A model generated the notes under the pieces. The model did not search any database, was not told the DNA's origin, and saw nothing but the letters and a program-made list of their open reading frames with translations. This document shows positions 9,101-17,871 of a stretch of DNA of 64,000 bases, in pieces; positions within the stretch are counted from its first letter, which is position 1, and every line of letters starts with the position of its first letter. This DNA comes from CALXVA01 sp944392465 (GTDB taxonomy: Bacteria; Bacillota; Clostridia; TANB77; CAG-508), in contig OZ006978.1 in NCBI GenBank assembly GCA_963931155.1, positions 1,054,001-1,118,000 on the forward strand, read 5' to 3'. The translations under genes were made by a program, and so were the position numbers.

Positions 9101-9933
9101 TAAATCCACTTGGTGTTCCTTCTCGTATGAACTTAGGTCAAGTTCTAGAGGTTCACTTAGGAATGGCTGCAAAACTATTAGGATGGAAAGTTGCTACACC
9201 AGTATTTGATGGTGCTACAGACGAAGAAATAAGGAAATTATTTAAAAAATCTGGTTATTCAGAAGATGGAAAAACTGTGTTATATGATGGTAGAACAGGA
9301 GATCCATTTGATCATCCAGTAACAGTTGGTGTTATGTATATGTTAAAACTACATCACTTGGTAGATGACAAAATACATGCTCGTTCAACTGGACCATACT
9401 CTTTAGTTACTCAACAACCTCTTGGAGGTAAAGCACAATTTGGTGGACAACGTTTTGGAGAGATGGAAGTTTGGGCATTAGAGGCTTATGGAGCAGCTTA
9501 TACACTACAAGAAATGCTTACAGTCAAATCAGATGATACAGTAGGACGTGTTAAAACTTATGAATCTATAGTTAAGGGAGAAAATGTTCCAAAACCAGGA
9601 GTTCCAGAAGGATTTAAAGTTCTTGTAAAAGAGTTACAAGGATTAGGACTAGATATAAGATTGTTATCAGCAGATAATCAAGAACTTGAACTTAAAGAGA
9701 ACATAGATGATGGAATAGACTTTAATATAGAAGATAAAAAAGTTGGAGCCGATATTTTAGATAAGAATGATTTACATGAAGGATATGAAGAAGAAGTTGT
9801 AGAAGCAGATGAAGAAGATGAGGAGAATGAAGAATTATTTGAAGATTTCTCAGATGACGAAATAAAACTAAGCGATATAGATGAGGAAAACATAATAAGT
9901 GATGAAGATATCATTGATGATGAAGAAAAATAA
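6199..9933 (+). CDS. rpoB: RNA polymerase beta subunit
   Basis: 1244 residues. It catalyses RNA synthesis with beta' in the core enzyme. It starts at TTG with TAGGGGTG 8 bases upstream; the N terminus is [13 protein letters not shown]. Conserved blocks include the rifampicin region [20 protein letters not shown] followed by [12 protein letters not shown]; the residues at the usual resistance positions (Asp of FMDQ, His of THKRR, Ser of RRISA) are wild type, so rifampicin sensitivity is predicted. [13 protein letters not shown] and the C-terminal [20 protein letters not shown] clamp-binding block are intact. The end carries an unusually acidic tail of about 55 residues ([12 protein letters not shown] onward) after the normal family end. 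rpoC follows after 137 bases. Confidence 0.98.
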   Translation: [1244 protein letters not shown]

Positions 9934-9966
9934 TTTTTTTGATAATGTAAATAAAATAACTGAATA

Positions 9967-10039
9967 GTTTCAAAAAGGATTTTTAAATTTAAATTATGGA
10001 ATTGTACAGCAGTGTATAATTTAAAAATTCTTTAGAAAC
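9967..10039 (+). other. Long hairpin between rpoB and rpoC
   Basis: GTTTC (9967-9971), then an arm of about 25 A/T-rich bases, pairs with ATAATTTAAAAATTCTT and GAAAC (10035-10039). The loop is about 20 bases (GGAATTGTACAGCAGTG). No T tract follows, so it is unlikely to be a terminator. It may be an RNA processing or regulatory element. Confidence 0.45.
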
Positions 10040-10070
10040 AAAAAAATTTATATCAAGGGGGCTAAACCGA

Positions 10071-13000
10071 GTGGACGAATTAAACGAATTTAATAAAATC
10101 AAAATAGGGATAGCATCAGATGAGAAAATAAGAGAGTGGTCTAAAGGTGAAGTTAAAAAACCTGAGACAATAAATTACAGAACATTAAAGCCAGAAAAAG
10201 ATGGGTTGTTTTGTGAAAAAATATTTGGACCTACAAAGGACTGGGAATGTCATTGTGGTAAGTATAAAAGAGTAAGATATAAAGGTATTGTGTGCGATAG
10301 ATGTGGTGTTGAAGTAACTAAGGCAAAAGTTAGACGTGAAAGAATGGGACATATAGAGCTTGCAGCACCAGTAGCACATATTTGGTATTTTAAAGGAATA
10401 CCTAGTAGAATAGGTCTAATGTTAGATGTATCACCAAGAAGCCTAGAGAGAGTAATATATTTTGCTTCATATATAGTATTGGATAAAGGTAAAACTACTT
10501 TAACAAAAGGTCAAGTTTTATCTGAAAAAGAATATCATGATGCTGAAGAAAAATTTGGAAGAGGTTCTTTCAAAGCTGAAATGGGTGCAGAAGCTATAAA
10601 AGAATTGCTTTCAGAAATAGACCTAGATAAATTATCAGCAAAATTAAGAAAAGAGTTAGAAAAAGCTAGCGAGCAAAAGAAGGCTAAACTTGTAAAAAGA
10701 TTAGATACAGTAGAAGCATTTAGATTATCTGGAAACAGACCTGAATGGATGGTTATGAGTGTTATTCCAGTTATTCCACCAGACTTAAGACCAATGGTTC
10801 AATTAGATGGTGGTAGATTTGCTACATCAGATTTAAATGACTTATACAGAAGAGTTATAAACAGAAATAACAGATTAAAAAGATTATTAGAATTAGGTGC
10901 ACCAGAAATAATTGTAAGAAATGAAAAAAGAATGTTACAAGAATCTGTAGATGCCCTAATAGATAATGGAAGACGTGGTAGACCAGTAACAGGTGCAGGA
11001 AACAGACCACTTAAATCTTTATCAGATTTATTAAAAGGAAAACAAGGTAGATTTAGACAAAACTTACTTGGAAAACGTGTTGACTATTCTGGACGTTCAG
11101 TTATAGTTGTTGGACCTGAACTTAAAATTTATCAATGCGGTCTTCCAAAAGAAATGGCAGTTGAATTATTTAAACCATTTGTAATGAAAGAACTTGTTGG
11201 ACGTGGAATAGCTCACAATATTAAAAATGCAAAAAGAATGGTTGAAAGATTACGCCCAGAAGTATGGGATATACTAGAAGATGTTATAAAAGATCATCCA
11301 GTATTATTAAACCGTGCACCTACACTTCATAGACTTGGTATTCAAGCGTTCGAGCCAGTACTAGTTGAAGGTAGAGCAATAAAACTTCACCCATTAGTTT
11401 GTACAGCATTCAATGCTGACTTTGATGGTGATCAAATGGCTATTCACTTACCATTATCACCAGAAGCACAATCAGAAGCTAGATATTTAATGCTTTCTGT
11501 AAACAACTTGTTAAAACCACAAGATGGTAAGCCAGTAACAGTACCTACACAAGATATGATACTTGGAGCTTATTATTTAACAATGGAAGTTCCTGGGGAA
11601 CAAGGTGAAGGTGGATATTATTCATCACCAGAAGAAGCAATAATGGCTAATTTTAATAATGACTTAGGAATGCATGCTATGATTAATGTTAAAATTACAA
11701 AAGAAATAGACGGAGTTAAAAAGAGCAAATTTGTTAAAACTTCAGTTGGTAGATTAATATATAATCAAGGAATACCTCAAGATTTAGGATTTGTAGATAG
11801 ATCAAACCCAGAAAATGCATTTGAGCCAGAATTAAATTTCACAGTAATGAAGAAAAATCTTGGAAAAATAATTGCAAAATGTATAAATAAACATGGATTA
11901 AGCAAAACAGCTGAACTTTTAGACTATATTAAAGCGACAGGATATAAATATTCTACAACAGCAGGTATTACGGTATCTGTTGATGATGTTAAAGTACCAC
12001 CAGCTAAAAAACAAATATTATCAGATGCACAAGCAGAAGTTGATAATGTTACAAAACAATATAGACGTGGTTTAATAACAGATACAGAAAGATATAATTC
12101 TGTAATTAAAATTTGGGAAGATGCTACAGATAAAGTAACAGATGCAATGAAAGATAATTTTGATAAAATGAATCCAGTATACATGATGTCTGAATCTGGA
12201 GCTAGAGGTAACTTAAACCAATTAAGACAAATTGCAGGTATGCGTGGACTTATGGCATCTACAACAGGTAAAACTGTTGAAATTCCTATTACATCATCAT
12301 TTAGAGAGGGACTAGACCCACTAGAATACTTTATTTCAGCACATGGTGCTAGAAAGGGACTAGCAGATACAGCTTTAAGAACAGCAGACTCTGGATACTT
12401 AACAAGAAGACTTGTTGATGTATCACAAGATATAATTGTTAGAGAACATGATTGTGGAACAACTCAAGGAATTGAAGTATCTGATATTAAAGATGGAAAT
12501 CAAGTAGTAGAAAAGATGGAAGAAAGATTACTTGGTAGATATCCACTAGAAAATATCTATAATCCACAAACAAATGAATTAATTGTGGATACTAACACAT
12601 TAATTACAGAAAATATTGCAGATAAAATTGTTTCAGCAGGAATTACAAGTGTTAAAGTTCGTTCTGTTCTTGAATGTAGAACAAAACATGGAGTATGTGC
12701 TAAATGTTATGGAATGGGCTTAGCAACACGTGAAGAAGTAAATATAGGAGAATCAGTAGGTATTATAGCAGCACAATCAATTGGTGAACCTGGTACACAG
12801 CTTACAATGAGAACTATCCACTCTGGCGGTGTTGCAGGTGTTGCAGATATTACACAAGGTCTTCCTAGAGTTGAGGAGCTATTTGAAGCTCGTAAACCAA
12901 AGGGATTAGCTATAATCTCAGAAATAGATGGTAAAGTAACTATTTCAGATGACAAGAACAGAAAAGAAGTTGTTGTTACAGGAAAAGATGATAGTAAAAA

Positions 13001-13616
13001 ATATACAATACCATTTGGTTCAAAACTTCGTGTAAGAGAAGGAGACGAAATTAAAGCAGGTGCTCCAATTACAGAAGGTTCTATAAATCCAAATGAAATA
13101 CTAGCAATTAATGGACCGGACGGAGTTTATTTATACTTAGTACAAGAGGTACAAAAAGTATATAGAAACCAAGGTGTTGATATTAATGATAAACACGTTG
13201 AAGTAATAGCTAGACAAATGCTTAAGAAAGTAAGAGTTGAAGACAATGGAGATACACCATTATTTGCGGGTTCACTTGTAGACATATATGATGTAGAAGA
13301 TGAAAATAAAAAAGCAATTGAAGAAGGAAAGAGACCAGCAACATATAAACGTGTATTACTAGGAATTACTAAAGCTTCACTTGCTACAGAAAGTTTCTTA
13401 TCAGCTGCATCATTCCAAGAGACAACAAGAGTTCTTACAGATGCTGCTGTAAAAGGAAAGATTGATGAATTAATAGGATTAAAAGAAAATGTTATTATAG
13501 GAAAACTTATTCCAGCAGGAACAGGTATGCCAGCATATAAAGATATTCATATTAATACAGAAGAACAACCAGTAGCAGAAGAAGAAAAACAAGAAGAAAC
13601 TTTTGAGACTAAATAA
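10071..13616 (+). CDS. rpoC: RNA polymerase beta' subunit
   Basis: 1181 residues, starting at GTG behind AAGGGGGCTAAACCGA. It has the N-terminal zinc site C-H-C-G-K-Y ... C-D-R-C-G (about residues 60-80), the catalytic triad motif NADFDGDQMA that holds the active-site Mg ions, the rudder and bridge-helix regions (ESGARGNLNQLRQIAGMRGL), the trigger-loop region (GESVGIIAAQSIGEPGTQLT), and the second zinc site C-R-T-K-H-G-V-C-A-K-C. It forms the core polymerase with RpoB and is followed by a clear terminator, so rpoBC form their own unit. Confidence 0.98.
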   Translation: MDELNEFNKIKIGIASDEKIREWSKGEVKKPETINYRTLKPEKDGLFCEKIFGPTKDWECHCGKYKRVRYKGIVCDRCGVEVTKAKVRRERMGHIELAAPVAHIWYFKGIPSRIGLMLDVSPRSLERVIYFASYIVLDKGKTTLTKGQVLSEKEYHDAEEKFGRGSFKAEMGAEAIKELLSEIDLDKLSAKLRKELEKASEQKKAKLVKRLDTVEAFRLSGNRPEWMVMSVIPVIPPDLRPMVQLDGGRFATSDLNDLYRRVINRNNRLKRLLELGAPEIIVRNEKRMLQESVDALIDNGRRGRPVTGAGNRPLKSLSDLLKGKQGRFRQNLLGKRVDYSGRSVIVVGPELKIYQCGLPKEMAVELFKPFVMKELVGRGIAHNIKNAKRMVERLRPEVWDILEDVIKDHPVLLNRAPTLHRLGIQAFEPVLVEGRAIKLHPLVCTAFNADFDGDQMAIHLPLSPEAQSEARYLMLSVNNLLKPQDGKPVTVPTQDMILGAYYLTMEVPGEQGEGGYYSSPEEAIMANFNNDLGMHAMINVKITKEIDGVKKSKFVKTSVGRLIYNQGIPQDLGFVDRSNPENAFEPELNFTVMKKNLGKIIAKCINKHGLSKTAELLDYIKATGYKYSTTAGITVSVDDVKVPPAKKQILSDAQAEVDNVTKQYRRGLITDTERYNSVIKIWEDATDKVTDAMKDNFDKMNPVYMMSESGARGNLNQLRQIAGMRGLMASTTGKTVEIPITSSFREGLDPLEYFISAHGARKGLADTALRTADSGYLTRRLVDVSQDIIVREHDCGTTQGIEVSDIKDGNQVVEKMEERLLGRYPLENIYNPQTNELIVDTNTLITENIADKIVSAGITSVKVRSVLECRTKHGVCAKCYGMGLATREEVNIGESVGIIAAQSIGEPGTQLTMRTIHSGGVAGVADITQGLPRVEELFEARKPKGLAIISEIDGKVTISDDKNRKEVVVTGKDDSKKYTIPFGSKLRVREGDEIKAGAPITEGSINPNEILAINGPDGVYLYLVQEVQKVYRNQGVDINDKHVEVIARQMLKKVRVEDNGDTPLFAGSLVDIYDVEDENKKAIEEGKRPATYKRVLLGITKASLATESFLSAASFQETTRVLTDAAVKGKIDELIGLKENVIIGKLIPAGTGMPAYKDIHINTEEQPVAEEEKQEETFETK

Positions 13617-13652
13617 AAATAAATCTATGAATATTATAAATAGTTATAAAGC

Positions 13653-13684
13653 AGACCAATACTTTTATTGGTCTACTTTTCTTT
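13653..13684 (+). terminator. Terminator after rpoC
   Basis: AGACCAAT-acttt-ATTGGTCT followed by ACTTTTCTTTT. Confidence 0.75.
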
Positions 13685-13795
13685 TGGTATAGGAGAAATT
13701 GTTATTTTATAAAGAATTTTAATTATACTAAGAAATTGTTAAAACAATACATTTTAATGAGGGCTTTTATAAATACACAAAAGTGTTATGTAACC

Positions 13796-13824
13796 TTGAC
13801 AAAACGGTATAAAGAATGTAAAAT
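13796..13824 (+). promoter_or_regulatory. Promoter for gdpP
   Basis: TTGACA at 13796-13801, 17-base spacer, TAAAAT at 13819-13824, about 25 bases before the gdpP start. A CGG triplet lies just after the -35 box, outside coding sequence. Confidence 0.6.
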
Positions 13825-13849
13825 ATATACTGTTAAAATGGAGGTTTTT

Positions 13850-15835
13850 ATGAACCATAATAAAAAAGTATTTCAAAAAATAGTTTCAAAAACTAAAATA
13901 TATTTGGCAATAATTGCGATTCTTTTAGTAGTAATATGTATTTATAATAGAGTATTTATTATACCCTCTATTATAATATTTATAATGTTAGTTGTATATG
14001 CGTATTGGACTAATAATAAGGGACAAGCAGAATTAAGTGAGCATATTAAAAATATAACATTTAGTTTAGATAAAGTGGCTAAAATAGCTTTAGTTAATTC
14101 TCCTTTTCCACTAGTTATAGCTGAGACAAATGGCAACTTAATATTTAGAAATACTAAATTTAATCAAGAGTTTGCTAATATTGATATTAATAATTATTTG
14201 ACTAATATATTAAATGATGTAAAACTAGAAATAAAAAACAATGATAAAAAAGAGAAAATTAATGATGAAATAGAAATTGGAAAAAAGACATATAAGTTAT
14301 ATGGTGACTATATGCCTTTAAGAGATGAATATATAATTATTATTTATTTTATAGATGATACAAAATTAGTTGAATTAGAAACATTATTTGATAACAAAGA
14401 TATTTATATTGGTCAAATAATGATAGATAATTATGAAGAAATTATACAAAGGATTCCAGATAATGAAAAACCACAACTAATGGCAGAAATTGAAAAAGCA
14501 TTATATAATTGGGCATCTGAATTTAAAGGAGTTATTTTAAAATCTGAAAGAGATACTTTTGTATGTATTTTTGAAAAACAGTATTTGAAAGAAATTAAAG
14601 AAAAGAAATTTGATATATTAGATACAATAAAGGAATTACAACCATCTGACAAAATGCAATTTACTTTAAGTATTGCTATATCTAATGAAGGAAGTACAAA
14701 TTTAGATAAATACAAATCAGCACAAGCTGCTCTTGATATAGTTTTAGGACGTGGCGGTGATCAGGCAGTAATTCATGAAAATGATAAATTTACATTCTTT
14801 GGTGGAAGGACACAAGAACTAGAAAAAAGAACAAAGGTAAAAGCTAGAATTATATCTCATGCTTTAGAGGGAATGATAAAAGAATCAAGTAAAGTATTAA
14901 TTATGGGACATAGCAATTCTGATATGGACTGTATTGGTGCTAGTATGGGTATATATAGACTATCTAAAGCTTTAGGGAAAGATGCACATATTGTTCTTGA
15001 TCCTAAAGGTGAAAATTTAGCAATATTTTTAAATGAAATAAAACAGGATGATGCTTATTCTGATTTAGTGCAAGAACCAGAGGATGTATTAAATGAAATT
15101 GATGACGATACTTTATTAATTGTTGTAGATACAAATAAAAAAAATTATGTTGAATCACCAGAAGTTTTAGCAAAATGTAAAAAAATAGTTGTTATAGATC
15201 ATCATAGAAGAAGTCCAGATTATATTGAAAGTGCTACACTTACATTTCATGAAGTTTATGCATCTTCAGCATCAGAGCTTGTAACTGAACTTATTGAATA
15301 TGCACAAGAGGATGTTTCACTAAATAATTTAGAAGCAGAAGCTTTATATGCAGGAATTATGATGGATACGAAATCTTTTACATTTAAAACAGGTGTCAGA
15401 ACATTTGAAGCAGCAGCATATTTACGTAAGTGTGGTGTTGATATAATTAAAGTTAAAAAATGGTTTCAAAGCGATTTAGGAACATATAACAAAATATCAA
15501 ATATAATTGCAAAAGCAGAACTTGTATATGATACAATAGCTATTTCACTTTATGAAGAGGATGATTCAGATGCAAATGTTGTGTGTGCAAAGGCAGCAGA
15601 TGAATTACTTACTATTAGTAATATTACAGCGTCTTTTGTATTAGGAAAAATGGGAGATAAAATTTGCATAAGTGGACGATCAATAGGTGATATAAATGTA
15701 CAAGTAATACTTGAAAAAATGGGTGGAGGAGGCCATATAACATTGGCTGGTGCTCAAATTGAAAATATTAGTATACAAGAAGCAAAAGAGGAATTGATTA
15801 ATAGGATTAATGAGTATTTTAGTGAGCAAATTTAA
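13850..15835 (+). CDS. gdpP: Cyclic-di-AMP phosphodiesterase GdpP
   Basis: 661 residues from the ATG at 13850, chosen because GGAGG precedes it by 7 bases. An in-frame TTG 114 bases earlier lies upstream of the -35 box and has no ribosome binding site. Two N-terminal membrane helices (about residues 15-60) are followed by a PAS-like domain (about 85-165), a degenerate GGDEF domain (about 175-300) that lacks the catalytic motif as in all GdpP, and the DHH/DHHA1 phosphodiesterase. The latter shows GHSNSDMDCIGASMGI, V-V-D-T-N, V-V-I-D-H-H-R-R (the DHH motif) and a C-terminal GGGGHITLAGAQ. It should hydrolyse c-di-AMP to pApA, affecting osmolyte balance and cell wall homeostasis. It sits upstream of rplI and dnaB, the usual order in Firmicutes. 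Confidence 0.93.
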   Translation: MNHNKKVFQKIVSKTKIYLAIIAILLVVICIYNRVFIIPSIIIFIMLVVYAYWTNNKGQAELSEHIKNITFSLDKVAKIALVNSPFPLVIAETNGNLIFRNTKFNQEFANIDINNYLTNILNDVKLEIKNNDKKEKINDEIEIGKKTYKLYGDYMPLRDEYIIIIYFIDDTKLVELETLFDNKDIYIGQIMIDNYEEIIQRIPDNEKPQLMAEIEKALYNWASEFKGVILKSERDTFVCIFEKQYLKEIKEKKFDILDTIKELQPSDKMQFTLSIAISNEGSTNLDKYKSAQAALDIVLGRGGDQAVIHENDKFTFFGGRTQELEKRTKVKARIISHALEGMIKESSKVLIMGHSNSDMDCIGASMGIYRLSKALGKDAHIVLDPKGENLAIFLNEIKQDDAYSDLVQEPEDVLNEIDDDTLLIVVDTNKKNYVESPEVLAKCKKIVVIDHHRRSPDYIESATLTFHEVYASSASELVTELIEYAQEDVSLNNLEAEALYAGIMMDTKSFTFKTGVRTFEAAAYLRKCGVDIIKVKKWFQSDLGTYNKISNIIAKAELVYDTIAISLYEEDDSDANVVCAKAADELLTISNITASFVLGKMGDKICISGRSIGDINVQVILEKMGGGGHITLAGAQIENISIQEAKEELINRINEYFSEQI

Positions 15836-15897
15836 TATTTAGCCAATAATTGTATTTTTACGTTGTTAATATTTAATGCCATAAAAGGAGGCTGAAA

Positions 15898-16344
15898 ATG
15901 AAAGTTATTTTATTAGATAATATAAAAGGTGTAGGTAAAAAAGATGAAATAATCAATGCAAGTGATGGATATGCAAGGAATTATTTATTACCTAAAAAAT
16001 TAGCTGTAGAAGCAAATAGTGAAAATCTAAGTAAGCTTAACAATAAAAAAGAAGCAGCAAGTTATAAAAGAGATGTAGAAAAAAAGGAAGCTGAAGAATT
16101 AGCAAAAAAAATAAAAGGAATAATGCTTAAAATAAAAGTTAAAGCGGGTGAAAATGGAAAAATATTTGGAGGAGTTACTAGTAAAGAAATTTCAGATAAC
16201 TTAAAAAGCCAATATAATATTTTAGTTGATAAAAAGAAAATAGACTTAAAAGAAACAATAAAAACACTTGGGGAGTTTAATGTTGATATAAAGTTATTTG
16301 AAGGCGTTATAGCTAAATTAAAAGTAGAAGTTATAAGTGAATAA
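15898..16344 (+). CDS. rplI: 50S ribosomal protein L9
   Basis: 148 residues, the usual length. The N-terminal domain shows MKVILLDNIKGVGKKDEI and the signature GYARNYLLPKKLA, followed by the long connecting helix (residues 40-75) and the C-terminal rRNA-binding domain (GKIFGGVTSKEI). ATG follows AAAGGAGGCTGAAA. It lies between gdpP and dnaB. Confidence 0.97.
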   Translation: MKVILLDNIKGVGKKDEIINASDGYARNYLLPKKLAVEANSENLSKLNNKKEAASYKRDVEKKEAEELAKKIKGIMLKIKVKAGENGKIFGGVTSKEISDNLKSQYNILVDKKKIDLKETIKTLGEFNVDIKLFEGVIAKLKVEVISE

Positions 16345-16372
16345 AATTTAATATTAAAGGATGGCTGTAATA

Positions 16373-17704
16373 ATGGAATTAGGGAAAGTACCACCAAATG
16401 ATACAGAAGCAGAGCAAGCTGTAATAGGCAGTATGCTTACAGACAAGGATGCTGTTGCATCAGCTATTGAAGTTTTACAAGAGAATGATTTCTATAGAGA
16501 AGATAATAAAATTATATATACAGCAATATTAAATCTATACAATAGAAGTGAGCCTATAGATATAATTACATTAAAATCAGAATTATCATCAATGGGCAAA
16601 CTAGATGCGGTTGGAGGTCTAGAATACATTGCAGAGCTTCCAGATAAAGTACCTACAACTTCTAATGTTGAACAATACATAAAAATAGTAGAAGAAAAAT
16701 CTATATTAAGAAATTTAATAAAAACAGCAAATGACATAATAACTTTAGGATATGACCCTACACAGGAAGTTGAAGATATAATAGATAATTCTGAAAAAAA
16801 GATTTTTGAAGTAATGCAAAAAAAGAATCAAAAAGGATATAGTTCAATAAAAGATATATTAGTAGATACGTTTACAGAACTTGAACAACTATATAATAGA
16901 AAACAACATATTACTGGTGTACCTACTGGATTTATTGATTTGGACAATAAAACGGCAGGACTTCACAACTCAGATTTAGTGTTAGTTGCTGCAAGACCTG
17001 CAATGGGAAAATCTGCGTTTGCATTAAATATAGCTACTAATGCAGCAGTAAGAGCCAATATACCAGTTGCAATTTTTAGTCTAGAAATGTCTAAAGAGCA
17101 AATGGTTAATAGAATTCTTTGCTCAGAAGCAATGGTAGACAGTAATAAAGTAAGAACAGGAACTTTAGAGGATGAAGATTGGGCAAAGCTAGCTGAAGCT
17201 TCTGGAGTTCTTTCAGAGTCAAAAATATATATTGATGATACACCAGGCATTTCAATAATGGAAATTAGAGCAAAATGTAGAAAAATGAAATTGGAAAAAA
17301 ATATTGGATTAGTTGTAATTGACTATTTACAATTAGTACAAGGAAGTGGCAAAAGAGGAGCAAGCCGTGAACAAGAAATAGCAGAAATAAGTAGGTCATT
17401 AAAAATTTTAGCAAAAGAAATAGAAGTACCCGTAATTGCATTATCACAATTATCAAGAGCTCCAGAACAAAGACCAGATCATAGACCAATGCTTTCAGAC
17501 CTTCGTGAATCTGGTTCTATAGAGCAAGATGCAGATATAGTTATGTTTTTATACAGAGATGATTATTATAATGAAGACAGCGAAAAGAAAAATATTGCAG
17601 AGGTTATTTTAGCAAAACATAGAGCAGGTTCAACCGGAACAGTTGAACTATTATGGCTTGGAAACTATACTAAGTTTGCGAATATAGACAAATATAGAGA
17701 TTAA
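16373..17704 (+). CDS. dnaB: Replicative DNA helicase
   Basis: 443 residues from ATG 16373. The ATG at 16361 lies inside the AAAGGATGG ribosome binding site, so the later one is preferred. The N-terminal primase-interacting domain (PPNDTEAEQAVIGSML) is followed by the RecA-like motor: Walker A (AARPAMGKSAFALN), FSLEMSKEQ, Walker B region (LVVIDYLQLV), the arginine-finger region and SDLRESGSIEQDADIV. It unwinds DNA at the replication fork as a hexamer. A hairpin follows the stop codon. Confidence 0.97.
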   Translation: MELGKVPPNDTEAEQAVIGSMLTDKDAVASAIEVLQENDFYREDNKIIYTAILNLYNRSEPIDIITLKSELSSMGKLDAVGGLEYIAELPDKVPTTSNVEQYIKIVEEKSILRNLIKTANDIITLGYDPTQEVEDIIDNSEKKIFEVMQKKNQKGYSSIKDILVDTFTELEQLYNRKQHITGVPTGFIDLDNKTAGLHNSDLVLVAARPAMGKSAFALNIATNAAVRANIPVAIFSLEMSKEQMVNRILCSEAMVDSNKVRTGTLEDEDWAKLAEASGVLSESKIYIDDTPGISIMEIRAKCRKMKLEKNIGLVVIDYLQLVQGSGKRGASREQEIAEISRSLKILAKEIEVPVIALSQLSRAPEQRPDHRPMLSDLRESGSIEQDADIVMFLYRDDYYNEDSEKKNIAEVILAKHRAGSTGTVELLWLGNYTKFANIDKYRD

Positions 17705-17716
17705 AGTAATATAAAA

Positions 17717-17750
17717 GTGCAGAGGAATAATCATTCCCCTGCCTTTATAT
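17717..17750 (+). terminator. Probable terminator after dnaB
   Basis: GCAGaGGAAT-aatc-ATTCCcCTGC followed by CTTTATAT. The T tract is weak. Confidence 0.5.
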
Positions 17751-17871
17751 CTATTAGTAATAAAATATAAAGGGTATAATTGTCATTGAATTTAAGGTTT
17801 ATTTCAAGCTATTATTCTTGATAAGTTTACTTGTCTATGATAATATGCTTTAACAATTAAGGGGTGAAATA

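Noticed and set aside
9678..9914. Ser-rich reading frame opposite the rpoB end
   Set aside because: It is the complement of the Asp/Glu-rich tail, with no ribosome binding site or family.
13736..13849. Longer gdpP starting at TTG 13736
   Set aside because: The stretch contains a promoter and an in-frame CGG, and lacks a ribosome binding site. ATG 13850 has GGAGG 7 bases upstream.
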